Source of the DNA: Bombus terrestris
Taxonomy: Eukaryota; Arthropoda; Insecta; Hymenoptera; Apidae
Assembly (NCBI RefSeq): GCF_910591885.1
Contig: NC_063279.1
Coordinates: forward strand, 4,402,001-4,466,000
Direction: 5' to 3'
DNA length: 64,000 nt
Shown here: piece after piece, positions 12,615 to 25,870 of the stretch
Numbering within the stretch: position 1 is the stretch's first letter
How the letters are laid out: every line of letters starts with the position of its first letter
Translations under genes and position numbers: made by a program
Notes under the pieces: model-generated
The model's database searches: none
What the model was told of the DNA's origin: nothing
What the model saw: the letters and a program-made list of their open reading frames with translations, nothing else

Positions 12615-12639
12615 ACACACACATACACATACACACACT
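12615..12639. repeat. CA/TA microsatellite
   Basis: An interrupted ACACACACATACACATACAC-type run. Confidence 0.85.
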
Positions 12640-13452
12640 TCCCAGTTTTCTGATTCCTAATTAAAACTTGGATATTTTCATAACCAATGATTGATATGCT
12701 GAAATAAAATTAACTAAAATTGAAACGATACAAGTATTTCAATTTTATGAACAATTGGCTAGACACAGTTTCATATAAGTTTGAAATTTTCTATTATACC
12801 ACATACGTATATACTTTTTGCAATTATACAAAATTGTAGAAAATAAACGATTAATTCTTCTCTGTTAACGAGCGTTCTTTTATTTCTTGATGAACTTTTC
12901 CTATGTGAACTGTACATTGACACAAAAATTCACGTGGGCGCGCTTGGAATGCTATGATTTCAAATGGTATGATTAAAAAGTTAATTATTTCTTGTTTCTT
13001 GTGCACAAGCACGAAACGAAGGGAATTTTTGCGAACTAACCTCGAATACGAATATCGTGCAAAGAAAATACTGGAAAATAAGAACACAACGTAGATAAAA
13101 ATGTTAACATAATACGTATAGAATTATTATTATATACTGGATCTAATTTGATAATGTTTCTTCGAAAAAAATACGAATGACAATGTTAGCACTGGTTAGG
13201 TTCAAAGAGCAGCTTATGGAAGTAAAGAGGTCAATTAAGAAGCAGAATTTTCTGCTGTTTTTATATTCTCACACCAATTTCTTATCATCGTTGTTTCCTG
13301 ATTGACCAAATATGCTTTCGAATCTACAATGCTTGCCCGCATGCTTTTACCATTCCATCGTTGTATGTGATGTCTAATTTACAATCTGCTCGTTCCCTCT
13401 GTTAATTTAGAATATCTCCGCAGCCCTCATGCGTCGACGATTCAAAGTGTCG

Positions 13453-13471
13453 AAACCTAGATCCTAGGTTT
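13453..13471. repeat. perfect 8-bp inverted repeat with 3-nt spacer
   Basis: AAACCTAG, then ATC, then CTAGGTTT. The arms are exact complements. It lies in a slightly CpG-richer patch and could be a dimeric transcription-factor site; no factor is assigned. Confidence 0.7.
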
Positions 13472-16400
13472 GCTCTCACGGAGAAACTGCAAACATATTT
13501 TTCCTCTCAATGTTTAACGTTGGTACTCCACCAAGATTCACTGAACCAATATATTTCCGTACATTTTACTACCTACGAATCGTACATCTGTATTATAACG
13601 GATAATATAATATTTTAATTCGTGTATTACGTGGATAATCATCAATAACGATTTATTCTTTTATTTATCTTGTATATTATACATATTTTTATATTCTTAA
13701 ATTTTTATTTTATGATTATAATATTTCAGCTATATTATATATCTTCAAAATTATGCACCGTACGTTGATATATTTTAAATATTATTCATTTATCATCGGA
13801 CTATTATATTTCGTTATCACGACTTTGGATTGGTATCAAACAATCAAAATAATTGTAACAAATTCTAATTATAATAAAGCTCTGGTCATAGATCATAATT
13901 TCAATCCAAATCGATTATAGAGTGTTTATACTGGTAAAGTCGAATTTACACTATTTCTCTTTCGAGGAACTGCTTTCATTTGCAGATGAAACGAGGATGA
14001 AAGCAACGTTTATCCGTCGTATTCCTTCAAAGTGAAACAGTATAAATTTGGCTTAAAGCAATTAAGCCCAAAGTGAAAGGTTCAGAGTGAAAGATAACCG
14101 CAGTTTACCAGAAATTAATTTCGTGGATCATTCGAAAATAATAAGAGGTAATAAAAATTGTAAAATATCCAATGACGCAAGAACTAAAAATCTCCAAATA
14201 TTAATACATTTGTTCTCCGCTGTAGTTTCACGTCATCGAAACAGTTCTCACTTGCAACGCTCGAAGGTGCCACGATGTTGATCATCAATTCTGCAGAAGC
14301 TGTCGATGGACAGATAAAGAGTATCCTCGTTCGATAGTTCTCGTGGACAAGTAACGAGAACAAATCAGATTCTTTTATTTGCGACAAAACAGCGCTGTGT
14401 TTGCACAGGTGCATTGTCTACTACGCGAAATACGATTCCGTGTTAACCGATGTATCCAGAAACGTTGCAATTGTCAATTCTAACGCTGATACCTGTTAGC
14501 GAACGAATGACTCCTGAGATTCTTGATCAACAATTTAATCGTTCAACTTGTTTTCACCTTTAAATAAGTTCTGTTTTCCCTGCCATGTCTGTTGTCTCAT
14601 CGTAACGTTTATTGCTCGCGGGAGCAGCTTTCAATTGAGTTTCGATTTTCCCTGGCTTTTATCTTGCCTGTTCGAAAGTAGAAACTGTCCCATTACTTTC
14701 TCTCTGTTCTCTTGTTTGTTCGTTGACGCATCCCTTTGTTTTTCTCCATCATTTTCCATTTTGTTATCGTCAAAATACGTAACCGGAGCATACAGGATAA
14801 TAATAATAGAGGAATTTTATGGTTTGTCGCTTCACAAGAGATTTTTCGTTCAAGTGGACGCTAGCACGCAGCGCGGGATAGATTAATGATCACTTTTTGA
14901 ACGAACAATCTCTGCTCGGTCGAAAAGAATTGATGGAAAGAAGCTTCTAACGATTGATACTCATATCTCGGAAACTGGAGTGAAACGAGAAAAATGGTTT
15001 GAAAAGAATCGATCGATTTATCTGTTTTATCTGCATGTTTTGGTGTTTGATATTAACGCTCGAGCAATTCGGCTGTAAAATTTGACGTCAATATCAGCTA
15101 ATATTAATTCCGTCGAAAGCATTTATATGTTCTTAGTAATTGCAAGAAAAGATAGAAACTGAAATTCGTCATTTTAACGAGTTCGATAATTCTGGCGTTA
15201 AATCACATCCGATACAGATGAAATTACTTAAATCGATACAAATTTAATTGATGCTAATGTAAAATTACGGTCCATTCTATTCTGTAATGAGATATTTCAA
15301 TTAAGAATATTCTATAGCGTACGTTTCCAAATATATGTTGTTTTTTTATCAACTGTATTAACTTATTTGTTTAGAAACTTATTAATTTCTTTAACCCATC
15401 TCGATGAGGACGAAACTAGTATTGAAAATGAATTTTGATAAGATAGAAAGAAAGGAAAGAATGACATTCTTGTTACAAATTGAAAATTTATGGAATATTT
15501 CGATCACATTCGATGGATCTAATACGTTCGTTAGATACAGTCATTTCAACGTTCTTGGCGACACACGAAATGTGATTTAGTATTAACGTAACCCTTCGGC
15601 AGGACGTGCTCGAGTTCCGAAATCTACTCGCGTACCATTCCGGTTGCTCGAAGAAGGTTAGTTCTTAAATTTCATGGGCATTTTACGCTTTACCTCGTTG
15701 AACACACGGAACACCGTTCTCTTTGGTAAATTTAATTTCACGTCGCGTATGTTTGATAAAGGAATTCAACCGTCTTCCAACACATTTCTCACGTTGGATA
15801 AATAAAATTTACCAGATGCTTAAATTTACACTTCCAAGACCTAAGCTTCTTATTAGATATTTTTATATGCAAAGTCTAAGGTGAGATAATATTTTTGTAC
15901 TTGATTAGTTTTTTAGTTTAATTTTTTACACCGCTACAGAGTTTCTTTTAAAATTTACATAATTTATAGATGACAATATATATTTATTCTATCATTGTTA
16001 GTTTACATATTTAACTTGTTTATATTTTTAGAGAGATGAAACATAATTGGCCTAATTAGACATTAATAAAATAAACATTAACAAAATGGAGACATTTTGA
16101 TATTGTTTGCATGATATTGTGTAATGTCATAACAAGAAGCAATTTACGAAACTGGAAGTAATACTTAGTCTAAGTTTGTTACACCTTAACTTGCGTGAGA
16201 TTGCCTTAATATAGGTAGTATGAGGCGTCTAACCAAAGACGAACCATTCTACTTACGATACAGACCGCAGCTTCATTGCTTGTCCGACTAAATACTGACT
16301 ATTTCCCTTAAATGGTGAATAACAAATCCAACGTTTGAATTCTCAAACTGAATCCACGATAATTTTTGTATAATTACGTATGACTAATGAACGTACTTAT

Positions 16401-16599
16401 TAATAAAAATAGTTTCTTGAAAAGTTTATTATCGCTTAATTTGATCTCATTGGCCTTTCGTACGGTATCTTTGATATAAAAAAAGAAAGAATAGACGATT
16501 TATCCAGTATGCATTTATTATATAATTTATATATACAATAATTTTTCATAATTGATTCAGGTATTAAGACAGAATATTTGACAATAAAATTAAAGAAGG

Positions 16600-16930
16600 A
16601 AGAAGTTCCTTGGGCCACATTTCGGACATTTTCGGCCGGTCATCGGGAATCTTATCCATTACCGAATTAAATCTCGGCCCCGGGAATATCAGGTTGCTAT
16701 CGATTGAACTGTAACTGCCTGATCAGATACAGGGTCGTTCTACTTGAAACGGTAGCTCGCCATTCTGAGCTAGTTTGCCAGTGGTTATTGACACAAAGTT
16801 ATCCGAGATCGCCACTTAAACGATAGCTCGATGCTGTGACTTAACGCATTACCGTTAATTTTGATGATCTTCGCAATGGTCGCGAGGTGTTAAAATCTGC
16901 ACGAGTTTCGCCTCTTTTGAAGCTTCGGAA
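16600..16930. other. CpG-richer island with a repeated motif
   Basis: This island contains TTGAAACGGTAGCTCG at 16744-16759 and the close repeat CTTAAACGATAGCTCG at 16815-16830, plus a small hairpin TAGCTC / GAGCTA with an 8-base loop just inside the first copy. A regulatory element is the likeliest reading. No open exon or domain is seen. Confidence 0.4.
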
Positions 16931-17389
16931 AACGAATGAATTATTACATTAGAGCCTTGATTTAATTCTTCGATATAATACAGAGGGTGTTTAAATTCAT
17001 AATCAACGGAGTTATTAATTCTTCATTCGAGGAATTCAAGTTATACGTAGAGTATTTGAGCCTTTGATACGTATGATTTTTATTTTATTCGGTTGTTTCT
17101 CAACTATCTATCTCAAGCTAAAATCATAAACTTTGATACACTACGTAATTTCACAGATAACGCGGTCACTCGAAGATGGCATTAAACATTAGATTAGATG
17201 AAGTTTAAGGATATTCTAATTTAGATTAGGTAACGTTTAAGTACATCCTAATTTATTTTGAGGCAATGTAGCCTAGTCTGTTTAATCCAACTATAAATTC
17301 ATGTGAGATGGCTTTTGATCGATAGAACGTCGATAGTTTTCATGCATTTTTAATCCTTCTTCCAACTCTACCCCCACCATTCCATTTTC
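16931..17389. other. AT-rich spacer between two islands
   Basis: Holds only the 32-bp tandem duplication at 17192-17255. Confidence 0.6.
17192..17255. repeat. two-copy 32-bp tandem duplication
   Basis: Two adjacent 32-base units, GATTAGATGAAGTTTAAGGA... and GATTAGGTAACGTTTAAGTA..., both end in CTAATTTA. They differ at about seven positions, so the duplication is not recent. Confidence 0.8.
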
Positions 17390-17760
17390 TTCTTTTTTTT
17401 TTTCATTCTAACTTGGCTAGATTACGGTGATTCCCCGACCGTGGAACGGATCGTGATTGTTTAAATCGTCTCTCGAATTAACTCTGCGGCCGAATGCAAA
17501 GTTGCGGTGTTGCAGTCACGAAAAGAGACAAACGAGCCGGGTTACTAGGATCCCCAAAGAAACGTATTTCATCAGCACTTTAATGCCGCATCTGGATAAG
17601 CGCCACTGAAATATTTCGAGCAAACTGTAACTTAACTTGGAATCCAAGTTTGTTTAAACAGGGACCAGCACTTTTTTCTGCGACTACTTAGTGTACCGGT
17701 TTGGGTTCCGACTGTCGATAGATTTAACAGGGCCAAGGTTTTAAAGGAGAAAAAACTACT
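17390..17760. other. CpG-richer island with palindrome
   Basis: A GC- and CpG-richer block that includes the palindrome AACTTGG-AAT-CCAAGTT (17634-17650) followed closely by GTTTAAAC. No open frame of note. A candidate regulatory element. Confidence 0.4.
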
Positions 17761-18480
17761 GGAAAAATATAAATTCTTTTTTTTTCGATGCTAATCGACC
17801 TACGATTTAACGTCTGTGAAATTATTAGGCTAATAACGATAGAGACCCTGGGAACTTTACGCTGATGTAAATTTTGTTATTTTAATTTATTTTAATTTCA
17901 GTGTTATGAATACTATTTTGAATATGGATCGATCGATAATTGGCGTGCCGTTTCTCTTCTATTAATTTTTCAAGTTTAATTGTTCAAAATCGTTGCTCTA
18001 AAGTTCCACATTCTGTATTACTATATCATACTTATAGCAAAGAATATTACTGAACCATATTTCATGATTTATATACACAACCATATTCATATTCATGTTA
18101 AATATTCTGCCCAGCAATCTACATAAATAAATTTATGAAAATAAGATTTCCTTTTTCGAGGTGTTGAATATTAATCGTGTGTCTGAACATTGTGGATTTG
18201 ACAACTTTATAAATAGTAGCATCGATCGATTTACTTCCAGAGCAAATCATATAACACAATGTGCAAGAAATAACAATTCGTTTCGCCATTTAAATAATAA
18301 TTACATACCAGGTACATCGTTTAATGATTTATTTAAATTTCAAAAGTATCATAATTCTTTATCCCCGTTGTAATCTTAATTAAACTTTTCTAGGACGATA
18401 ATAACCAGGAAATAACATCTCCGTAAAAAGCCCAATAAAATCAATTACCAAGAGATAACTGTTTCTCCACTGAATCTCGT
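17761..18480. other. AT-rich non-coding stretch
   Basis: Nothing supportable beyond short chance frames. Confidence 0.6.
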
Positions 18481-19000
18481 TCAAGTCAAATCACGTAATG
18501 AAATCGCGATGATTCTAGTCCGTTTACGAGGAAAGTTGAAGATGAAATTAACGCAAAACAAGGTGAGAAGGTCGGTGAGGATGTCATGGCGATTTTCTGT
18601 TGGTAGATGCGCTTAAACTTCGACTCTCGCGAGGAGATAAGAAAAGAAGTTACGAAGGGAATGGTTGAGTGATAAAATGGGCGCCTCGAGATTATCCAGT
18701 ACGAATACCGGGTACAATAAAAGGTAATATTCCGGTCTGCAACAAGATCAGTTCGATTTGACTGTCCCTTTTTGCTATCTACGACACGCGCCCAGAGGTG
18801 CCATGAAGAGAGCGAAGAATTTTTCTCTGAGAGATCCTTTTGCACAGACCCCTTTACTGTCGACCCAGATTTTCGTGCACAGTTTCAGAGCAAGCAAAAA
18901 TCGGAATAAAAAAGGAAGTCACTCGCGACGAATTCTACGGTTTTTAGTCACGTTACGTCGTGCGGAACCATTTATCTCTTTGATCAAAAATTTATTTTGA
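18481..19000. other. moderately GC-rich island
   Basis: Both strands stay open for 80-119 codons (minus 18486-18845, plus 18758-19000) with Ser/Arg-rich, domain-free translations. Overlap of open frames on opposite strands points to base composition rather than coding. Confidence 0.35.
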
Positions 19001-21339
19001 CAGATGAAAATTTTTGTCAAACTATCGTAAATGTACTTTGCTGCCATACTTACGAATATGTCTCCTTTTTTATTTTTTGGTACTCAAGAGTTGTTATTTA
19101 TTTATCCCTTTTCAATTAATCTCTCTTTTGAGTTGTGTAAAATTCGAAGTGTAAGGTTTTTATCGGCAGTGATGTTCCATTTTACAATCTAAAAAATTCT
19201 CATTTTAGTTACTTTATTCTAGTTTAGTAGTTAGTATATCACTTAATACGCTTAATAGGTGATTTTATAAAAATATACGATTGAATATTTGTAAAAATCT
19301 TCCAAAATTTCAAAGATCTTATACCTTTTCCTCTTTTCTTTTTTACTTATAACATGCGTAGACGAATCTATTCTTTGAACGAAGAAAGGTTTCCTTTGAT
19401 ACTTTCCTTTTAATATTTCCGAGTTATTTTTAATTATTTTGAAAATTAATTCATTGAAAATTATGATATCGTCGATTAGCGCTATACAAATTTAATTTCT
19501 GCGGATAATGTAGCTCGAAGAGAAGTTATTATGTAGTTAAGCAAGTAAATGGATTGTACGAAGGTATATAAAAAATATAACATAGGAAAATTAATTTTGC
19601 AACAAGATGGCAAAGTTGCATTTACTTCCGAGTTAAAATCTGTTGCTACAAACAAGATTAACCAGTCCATCTACTTTAGGCTATATACGTTATTTAATGT
19701 TTCTGGCAAACAACTTGAGAACTTCGAATTATCATCTTCTCGAAATCAATGTTAAATTGCATGCAAGCAATCAAAAGTTTAAGCATAAATGAATTTTAAA
19801 TTTGCACCGGAGAAACGTTGCGAGAAAACTCAATCGTCAAGAAAGTTAATCATTCATTCATTACCCATTTGTTTTATTTTTTTATTTTACGTTTATACCT
19901 CTTCATTTCGCAATCACACCTAAGCTAAATCTAATTCAAACCTGTTGAACATTAACAACTCGTTTCTAAACCACTTGACCTTGTACTGTAAAATATTTTC
20001 TAATGATCGCCAGTTATAATTTATTTTGGTTATTTCAAATTACCCTTTTTCTTGCTTATCTCAAACTTAACAAAAATTGAACGAAAATTCTGAAATATTA
20101 AAAACGGTGATTAATATTCCACTTCTCTTCACATACTCTCGACTCTACTTAACTCCATATAAACTTAATTGTTCTATTACTCCCTATGAACCATAAATTC
20201 TCACAAAATTTCCCTAGACGCAGACAATCAAGATCTCGTTATCAAAATTTCAATTTATACACCGTAATAACAATGTCAAAAATGACATTCGAGCACCGGT
20301 TATCATGGCTTCTATCTCAGCAGGAATCACGCGTTCCCTCCTTCCTTATCATTCGTCGTAACTTCTCATTCAGCGCTATACCATTTCACCGGGTCGTTCC
20401 AATCCCGGCAGTCGACCGGATTTCATCGCGCCCCATCATCATGTTCCATTTTGATCCTCCATAACTGGCATCATATACGAAACGCTGTTTCTTCAGTACC
20501 GTTTTCGTTTCGTTTTATCATAACTCCACCTCCACCTAGCTATCTTCATTCGCTTTTCCATTTAATTTCGTGAATTTACGAGCCCGGTCAATTGCGTTCA
20601 ACCAACAGCTGTTTACCGCCCTGCCGTCGATTTTGCGCTATTTTTCGCCCAAGATTAAGATTTCGATTAAGATCAAGCCTTATATTTCTATTTCTACAAA
20701 CCACACCGCGAAGGAAACTATTTTTCTCTCTCTAAGAATTATATTTTATAGTCGATTTCGATGGGTCATCCACGCGATTGCCTAATTTTCGACTAACTTT
20801 TTGGATTCTTTGACTGTCAAAAATTCGCTACAATGTCCGATTTAGTTTCACGTCTCTTTCGCGTTGACCTTTCTTTCGATCTTTTCATCGATGAATTTCA
20901 TCTCGCGATTATTAGATATTATGCAGATTAAAACTATTACGAATATGGTTGAAAAATGGAACACAAGTACACAGGTTTCTACTCTATTCTATCTGTATTT
21001 ACCTCAGCATGAGATAAGAGAGAAATATGAAACAGTAACAATAAGATAATTCATCTATTAAAGTTATTCGTCCGACATTTTTATTTACAATTATTCGAGT
21101 ATTCCCTGGACCAAAAAATAAGATGTGTATCTCGTACACCTACCTTCTCTATTTTTTAATATTACATTATGTTCTATACATTTTTCCATTGTGAAATTTT
21201 CCAAAATGCACAGAAATCTACAATCTACCGGTCATCTACGAATTCGATGATCTTTTTCAATTTTGCACTACTCTTTTATTTCAACATTTAAATAACATAA
21301 TTGATATTGAAATACTATAAATTGATCAAAGTTACGCAG
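19001..21339. other. AT-rich non-coding stretch
   Basis: A C-richer zone on the plus strand (about 20180-20780) gives short low-complexity frames. An ATG frame of 68 codons at 19549-19755 has no features. No gene is supported. Confidence 0.5.
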
Positions 21340-21422
21340 TGATGTATATCGACGAGCTCTCAAAATATTTTTAAAGCATCAGACGTGAAACGTCGACCGT
21401 GTTAGGCAATTGTTCTCCGTCG

Positions 21423-21483
21423 ACTGTGCGTGTGCTTGAACGAGTCAAAACACTAGAAAGCCACGTTTAGACGCACACGCAGT
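21423..21483 (+). ncRNA. possible hairpin RNA (pre-miRNA-like fold)
   Basis: The left arm ACTGTGCGTGTGC (21423-21435) pairs with GCACACGCAGT (21473-21483) through 11 base pairs with a two-base bulge. AACG (21439-21442) pairs with CGTT (21464-21467) inside a small internal loop, leaving a 21-base terminal loop. Size and shape resemble an animal microRNA precursor, although the second helix is short. The sequence matches no microRNA I recognise. Either strand could be the transcript, and a regulatory palindrome is an alternative. Confidence 0.2.
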
Positions 21484-21499
21484 TCCGCTCATTTATCAA

Positions 21500-22560
21500 C
21501 ACGGATTCATAATTTTCCCAGGAGTACCATTTCTCTAGAAACGAGTTAGTCTTGTCGATACAACAACATACATAGAATCGACAGTGGAAAGTTTTGATCA
21601 CAGTGTAAAAGACAAACGCCGCTTTTGGGACCAATAAACGCAGGCTAATTGCGCGTGTAACACTTCCAAAAATAAAACTTACTTTTTGAAACCGTAATTA
21701 TATCGCTGTGTGTACCCCTACAGTGCCAAATTTACGCGCGTAACGTACGGTTTACCGTGTTTTTAACATTATCCATACGATAATTGCTACCTAATTGCGT
21801 GTTATTAATTTAATTATTAAGAGAGATGCAGTGATTTTTACAGTTTATAAACATTTGCAATCTGATTTTCAGCAATTGTAGAGCGACTTCAGAACACGAC
21901 TAATTAAATTAAAATTCTAACAATCTCTGAATGTAGGTTAACAGAGATAGTTTTAGAAATGTCGGTCGTATAAAAATCAGATATCAAATACATTCAGCTG
22001 TAGCAAAAAATAGTCTAACCTTACTTGATAATTACCTTATTTGATAAGGACTTCCTTGTAGAATTTGCCAATTTCGAACAAATGCATTTAAAATCTATTT
22101 AAAATATTTCTTAACAGAGCATCCGTAATAAAATAAGGTAATATTACTAAGGTATTACTCAACCGGCACTAAAAATATAATATTTCTGTCACCAGATTCA
22201 CGCTATATTCCATAATACCTAAAAATAAAAAAGGGGTTTTCGGTCCATCATTTATTCGATACTATTTAATAATTTCATAACCGCCGATGTCAAAAATTGT
22301 TAACTTTCAAATTTGGAATTCTTCAAGAATCTAGTAACTACGAAACAAAACATGGAACTCGACCAAAGGTATACTTCACTTTAAAAAACAAAAAAGGAGT
22401 GTCAACAATCACGGAAACTGCCATACAGTTTCATTAAATTGCCACGTATCTGTTTCATTAAAATTCCACGATAAATTCTAACACATCGACTATTTTAGGA
22501 ATAACATCGTTTCTTATTCGTAACGATCGTCAGAGAAATGCTTGGAATAGCTTCGTAGGA
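21500..22560. other. AT-rich non-coding stretch
   Basis: No gene, RNA or element is supported. Confidence 0.6.
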
Positions 22561-22830
22561 ATGGCAGAAGAGTTATTTAAAGGTGAAAATGATCCTGGAA
22601 CGGGATTGCGGTTGAGAGAGCAGCATAATCCAACTTCGAAAGTTGCATCGAAAATAACTGGTTCTCACGTTGGTACGCACATGCTGCCGCGTTTACGGAA
22701 GTTCAAATACCGCAGGGCAGCCTTGTCAACCACATCTATCGATGAATTCTTTCTCCTTGTGTTAATTCCCCCGGAGCAACGGAACTTTCGCTTCAGGAAA
22801 CCACAAAAAGAGCTCTCCGTTTCCTCGTAA
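22561..22830 (+). CDS. doubtful small ORF with good start context
   Basis: An ATG at 22561 sits in GTAGGAATGG, with purine at -3 and G at +4, and opens 89 codons in a locally GC-richer patch. The predicted protein begins MAEELFKGENDPG, is polar and basic, has one short hydrophobic run (EFFLLVLIPPEQ) near residue 65, and ends KELSVSS. There is no signal peptide, no recognised domain, and no splice sites that would extend it. A shorter minus-strand frame overlaps its end. It may be a small ORF, an isolated exon or chance. Confidence 0.18.
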   Translation: MAEELFKGENDPGTGLRLREQHNPTSKVASKITGSHVGTHMLPRLRKFKYRRAALSTTSIDEFFLLVLIPPEQRNFRFRKPQKELSVSS

Positions 22831-22949
22831 GCCTCGGACATTTTTCTTTTGCCTGGGTCTCGTGATCACCGGTGCTTTTTCCCTTCTCGCACTGTATCGT
22901 GCAAGACACGCAAAGAAAATAGTTCGAGTACTCGTCCAAAATGACAAAA

Positions 22950-23022
22950 ACCCAATTGATTAAGTACAACGCTTAATTGTACACGATATAGAAAATGATA
23001 TACGTATAGCTATATATCGATA

Positions 23023-23094
<72 letters not shown>

Positions 23095-25359
23095 TTCAAT
23101 TATCGATAAATTTGGCTAAAAAAGATGATGACAAGAGTAATCTCGATTTAGGAACCTAAGGTTAAATTTTGAGTTACATTGTATTCTACTAATTATTATC
23201 AGGATCAAGCTTGTCAAAGAAACCATTGACCGCAGTTGGTTCATTGTCTTAAAAAATAATGTCAGTGTTCGGATTCGAGGTTTCAAACTTTCAAATATCC
23301 AAATTTTGAATTTGATTGTTAAAAATTTTTACTTCGAACTTTCTTATCTTAAAGTTTCACACAATTTTGTGCTACCATATTACATGCCACATACGTATAC
23401 GTATGTTACGTTACGTATTACATGTCACGTGTTATATCAAATATTTCCTCTTACATTACTAAAGTTATTAAAATTACAATAAAGAACATGACGAAACGAT
23501 CAGCAGAACGTTAAACATTCAATGCAGCAATCTTTTGGCTACAATTCAGAGTATTTGATATAACAAGAATCTGTTGTTTCAGTTCCCTCTGGGAGCGCAA
23601 TACACGAATGTAATAAACAATGGCCTGATTGGCTAGTTATATCTATTGACCAAAATTTAGAAAGCCGTAACAAGCGGGTTGGAAATTGGAAAGCAAAAGC
23701 AAATTGCCGAAGTCCATTTTTTCAGTTATACAAATACAGAAAATATAAAATATATTTCGTAACAAGCTATACCAATTTTTATCGATTTCAACTTTTTATT
23801 GAACGTCGAACATTATTACACAAACTGATGCTCGGCTGATCCGTGAAAACTATCTTTGCTGATTGAAATCGAAGAATTTGAGTAGGTTCTCTCTTCCCAT
23901 TGAAAAAAATTTGTATGCTCCATTGGCTGAAGTGAAGATTAAAAAATCAAACTCTTGCTCTTTGTTTCACGCTTGGAAAAATTTTTATTGCAAAATTGAA
24001 TTGGAAAAATCAAGTTCGATTTAAATGTTATCAAATTTAAGGGATTAAAATTTAATTCCAATACCTTTAAATTCAAAAGATTTCTACATTTAGATTAAAA
24101 ATTCGAAACACTTCAAAAATCTGAATGATTAATCAATCAAGAAAATATCAATAACGGTACTGATACTTTATTAATAATTACTCTAATATGGTTAATCATC
24201 TATTGATAACAAAAATCTACGCTCGAGAATTTATTATTAGATATTATCCTGTTAAGTCAGGGGCGGGAGATAATTCCAAAGTAAATCGGTTAAAGGATTC
24301 CTCTCATAAATGTCAGTAATTATCTCTGAAAGTCATGGAAATGGAAAAATACGTTGGATTTTAGATCTGACGAATTCTTGTAGTACTAGAAGAGTCTTTT
24401 ATCACAAATAGAACGAAATATTCTACAATTGAATAATTTTATAAACCAAAAATAGAATGAAAATAAATTAAGAAGCGTTTTCAATCATATTGTATTTTAT
24501 AACAATAATCTTTCATTATTAACACATATAATCGATGAGTGGAATAGCTTTGCTTAATTATAATTTGTATATTTAGATCGTTCTAGAGAAAATTTTCTAA
24601 AATTAAAATATCAATAGAATAATCGCTTTAAACAGAACTAATCCTCGTAAAAACCTTTTCACTATAATGTTAATGCAGATAAAGATAATAAACCGTTTTA
24701 TTTTCGTCCATCAATATCATTCAGTAAGTTCGCGTGAATTCATTAGCTGCGATATTTCTAGATTCAATGAGTTTTACATTAGCTACGTAAACGCCAAGAA
24801 TTCCAGGCTAAAGTATACGCGTACACAACAAAATTAATATCGCATAGGTACTATGAATTTAATTACGTGTTATATTAATTCATACTTCGCGCAACTCGAA
24901 GGATTCAGACTTTAAATGATTTTATTTGTAATTGTAACTATACGGTGCGTGAAACATGCTACATGCCTACATAAAATGTTTAATAAAAACTTTCTCTTTT
25001 TACTCATCAAATTATTATCAACTCGTTATTCGTAGTTTTAAAATCGACTAAACTAATGGCTACAGAGGTAAATATACAAAAAAAAAGGAGATTCAAAATC
25101 GTGAAATATAACATTAAAAAATTCGGACACTAACTGCACCAACTTTCTGCGTTACTAAAAATTTACGCTTTTAGTATCTTATATATTAGTCGTTAAATTC
25201 TTTAGAACCATCATTAGCTTCACTGAAAAAGCCTGTTTGAACTAAAAATATTATTTTTTATTTCCGACCAAGAGGTTTTACTATCTCTACACCAGCAGAC
25301 TATCAGCCAGCTAAAGCAACCGAATATTCTGTTTAGCACATTCCCCTGCTTTATTAATA
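22950..25359. other. AT-rich non-coding stretch with microsatellite
   Basis: Contains the long TA run and, at about 23392-23410, a near-perfect palindrome around ACATACGTATACGTATGT followed by TACGT-rich sequence. No gene is supported. Confidence 0.6.
23027..23088. repeat. (TA)31 microsatellite
   Basis: A pure TA dinucleotide run of about 62 bases, flanked on the left by imperfect TATA/CGATA units. Likely polymorphic in length. Confidence 0.97.
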
Positions 25360-25870
25360 TTAATAGACGGAGAAACGAATTTTCTTTTCAAAGTTCGAAA
25401 TTGGGCTATAAACTTCGTTTCACGCGGAATACAAAAGCGTGACTGCGATATTTCCTCGTTTCATCGCTGGGATGGAACCGAAAAAGAGGATCCGTTGTTT
25501 CTTTTAATTATCCGTATCTCTGGGCCGGGGCCGAGGATAAACTTTGATCGCATTAAACGGTTCTCAAGGTTTAGAAGGAAGAATGGAACGACGTCAGGAA
25601 TTGGGTTAAGAAGCTGGTTTATTCCTCTTTGAAGCTATTCCCGATCCGTCGTCGATTCATCAAGTACAGATTTAAACTTGTCGGGAGGAAGCTGGAACCT
25701 TCCTTCGAGAGTTCCAGCAATGCTCATTCTACGGACGTTCGCTTCGTATTATCCTCCAGTTACGACAGTCACGCTGATTATCGATTGCTTTTATCTACGT
25801 GGAAGGGATGATGATAACGTTGCTCTTAGAGCTAAAAAGTTTTACATCTTTTCGCTTTAACCGCGGTTAA
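25360..25870. other. CpG-richer island
   Basis: A GC-richer block including GGGCCGGGGCCGAGG at about 25522. Two overlapping plus-strand frames of about 60 codons are open at 25629-25860 without domains or good start sites. A candidate regulatory element. Confidence 0.4.

Larger units (their letters stand above)
11877..16599. other. AT-rich non-coding stretch
   Basis: Contains a CA/TA microsatellite (12615-12639) and a perfect palindrome (13453-13471). Slightly CpG-richer patches near 12460-12600, 13420-13490, 14220-14480 and 15590-15790 hold no supportable gene. Confidence 0.55.

Noticed and set aside
23027..23088. TA run as a functional element such as an origin or cruciform signal
   Set aside because: A pure dinucleotide microsatellite is the simpler explanation.
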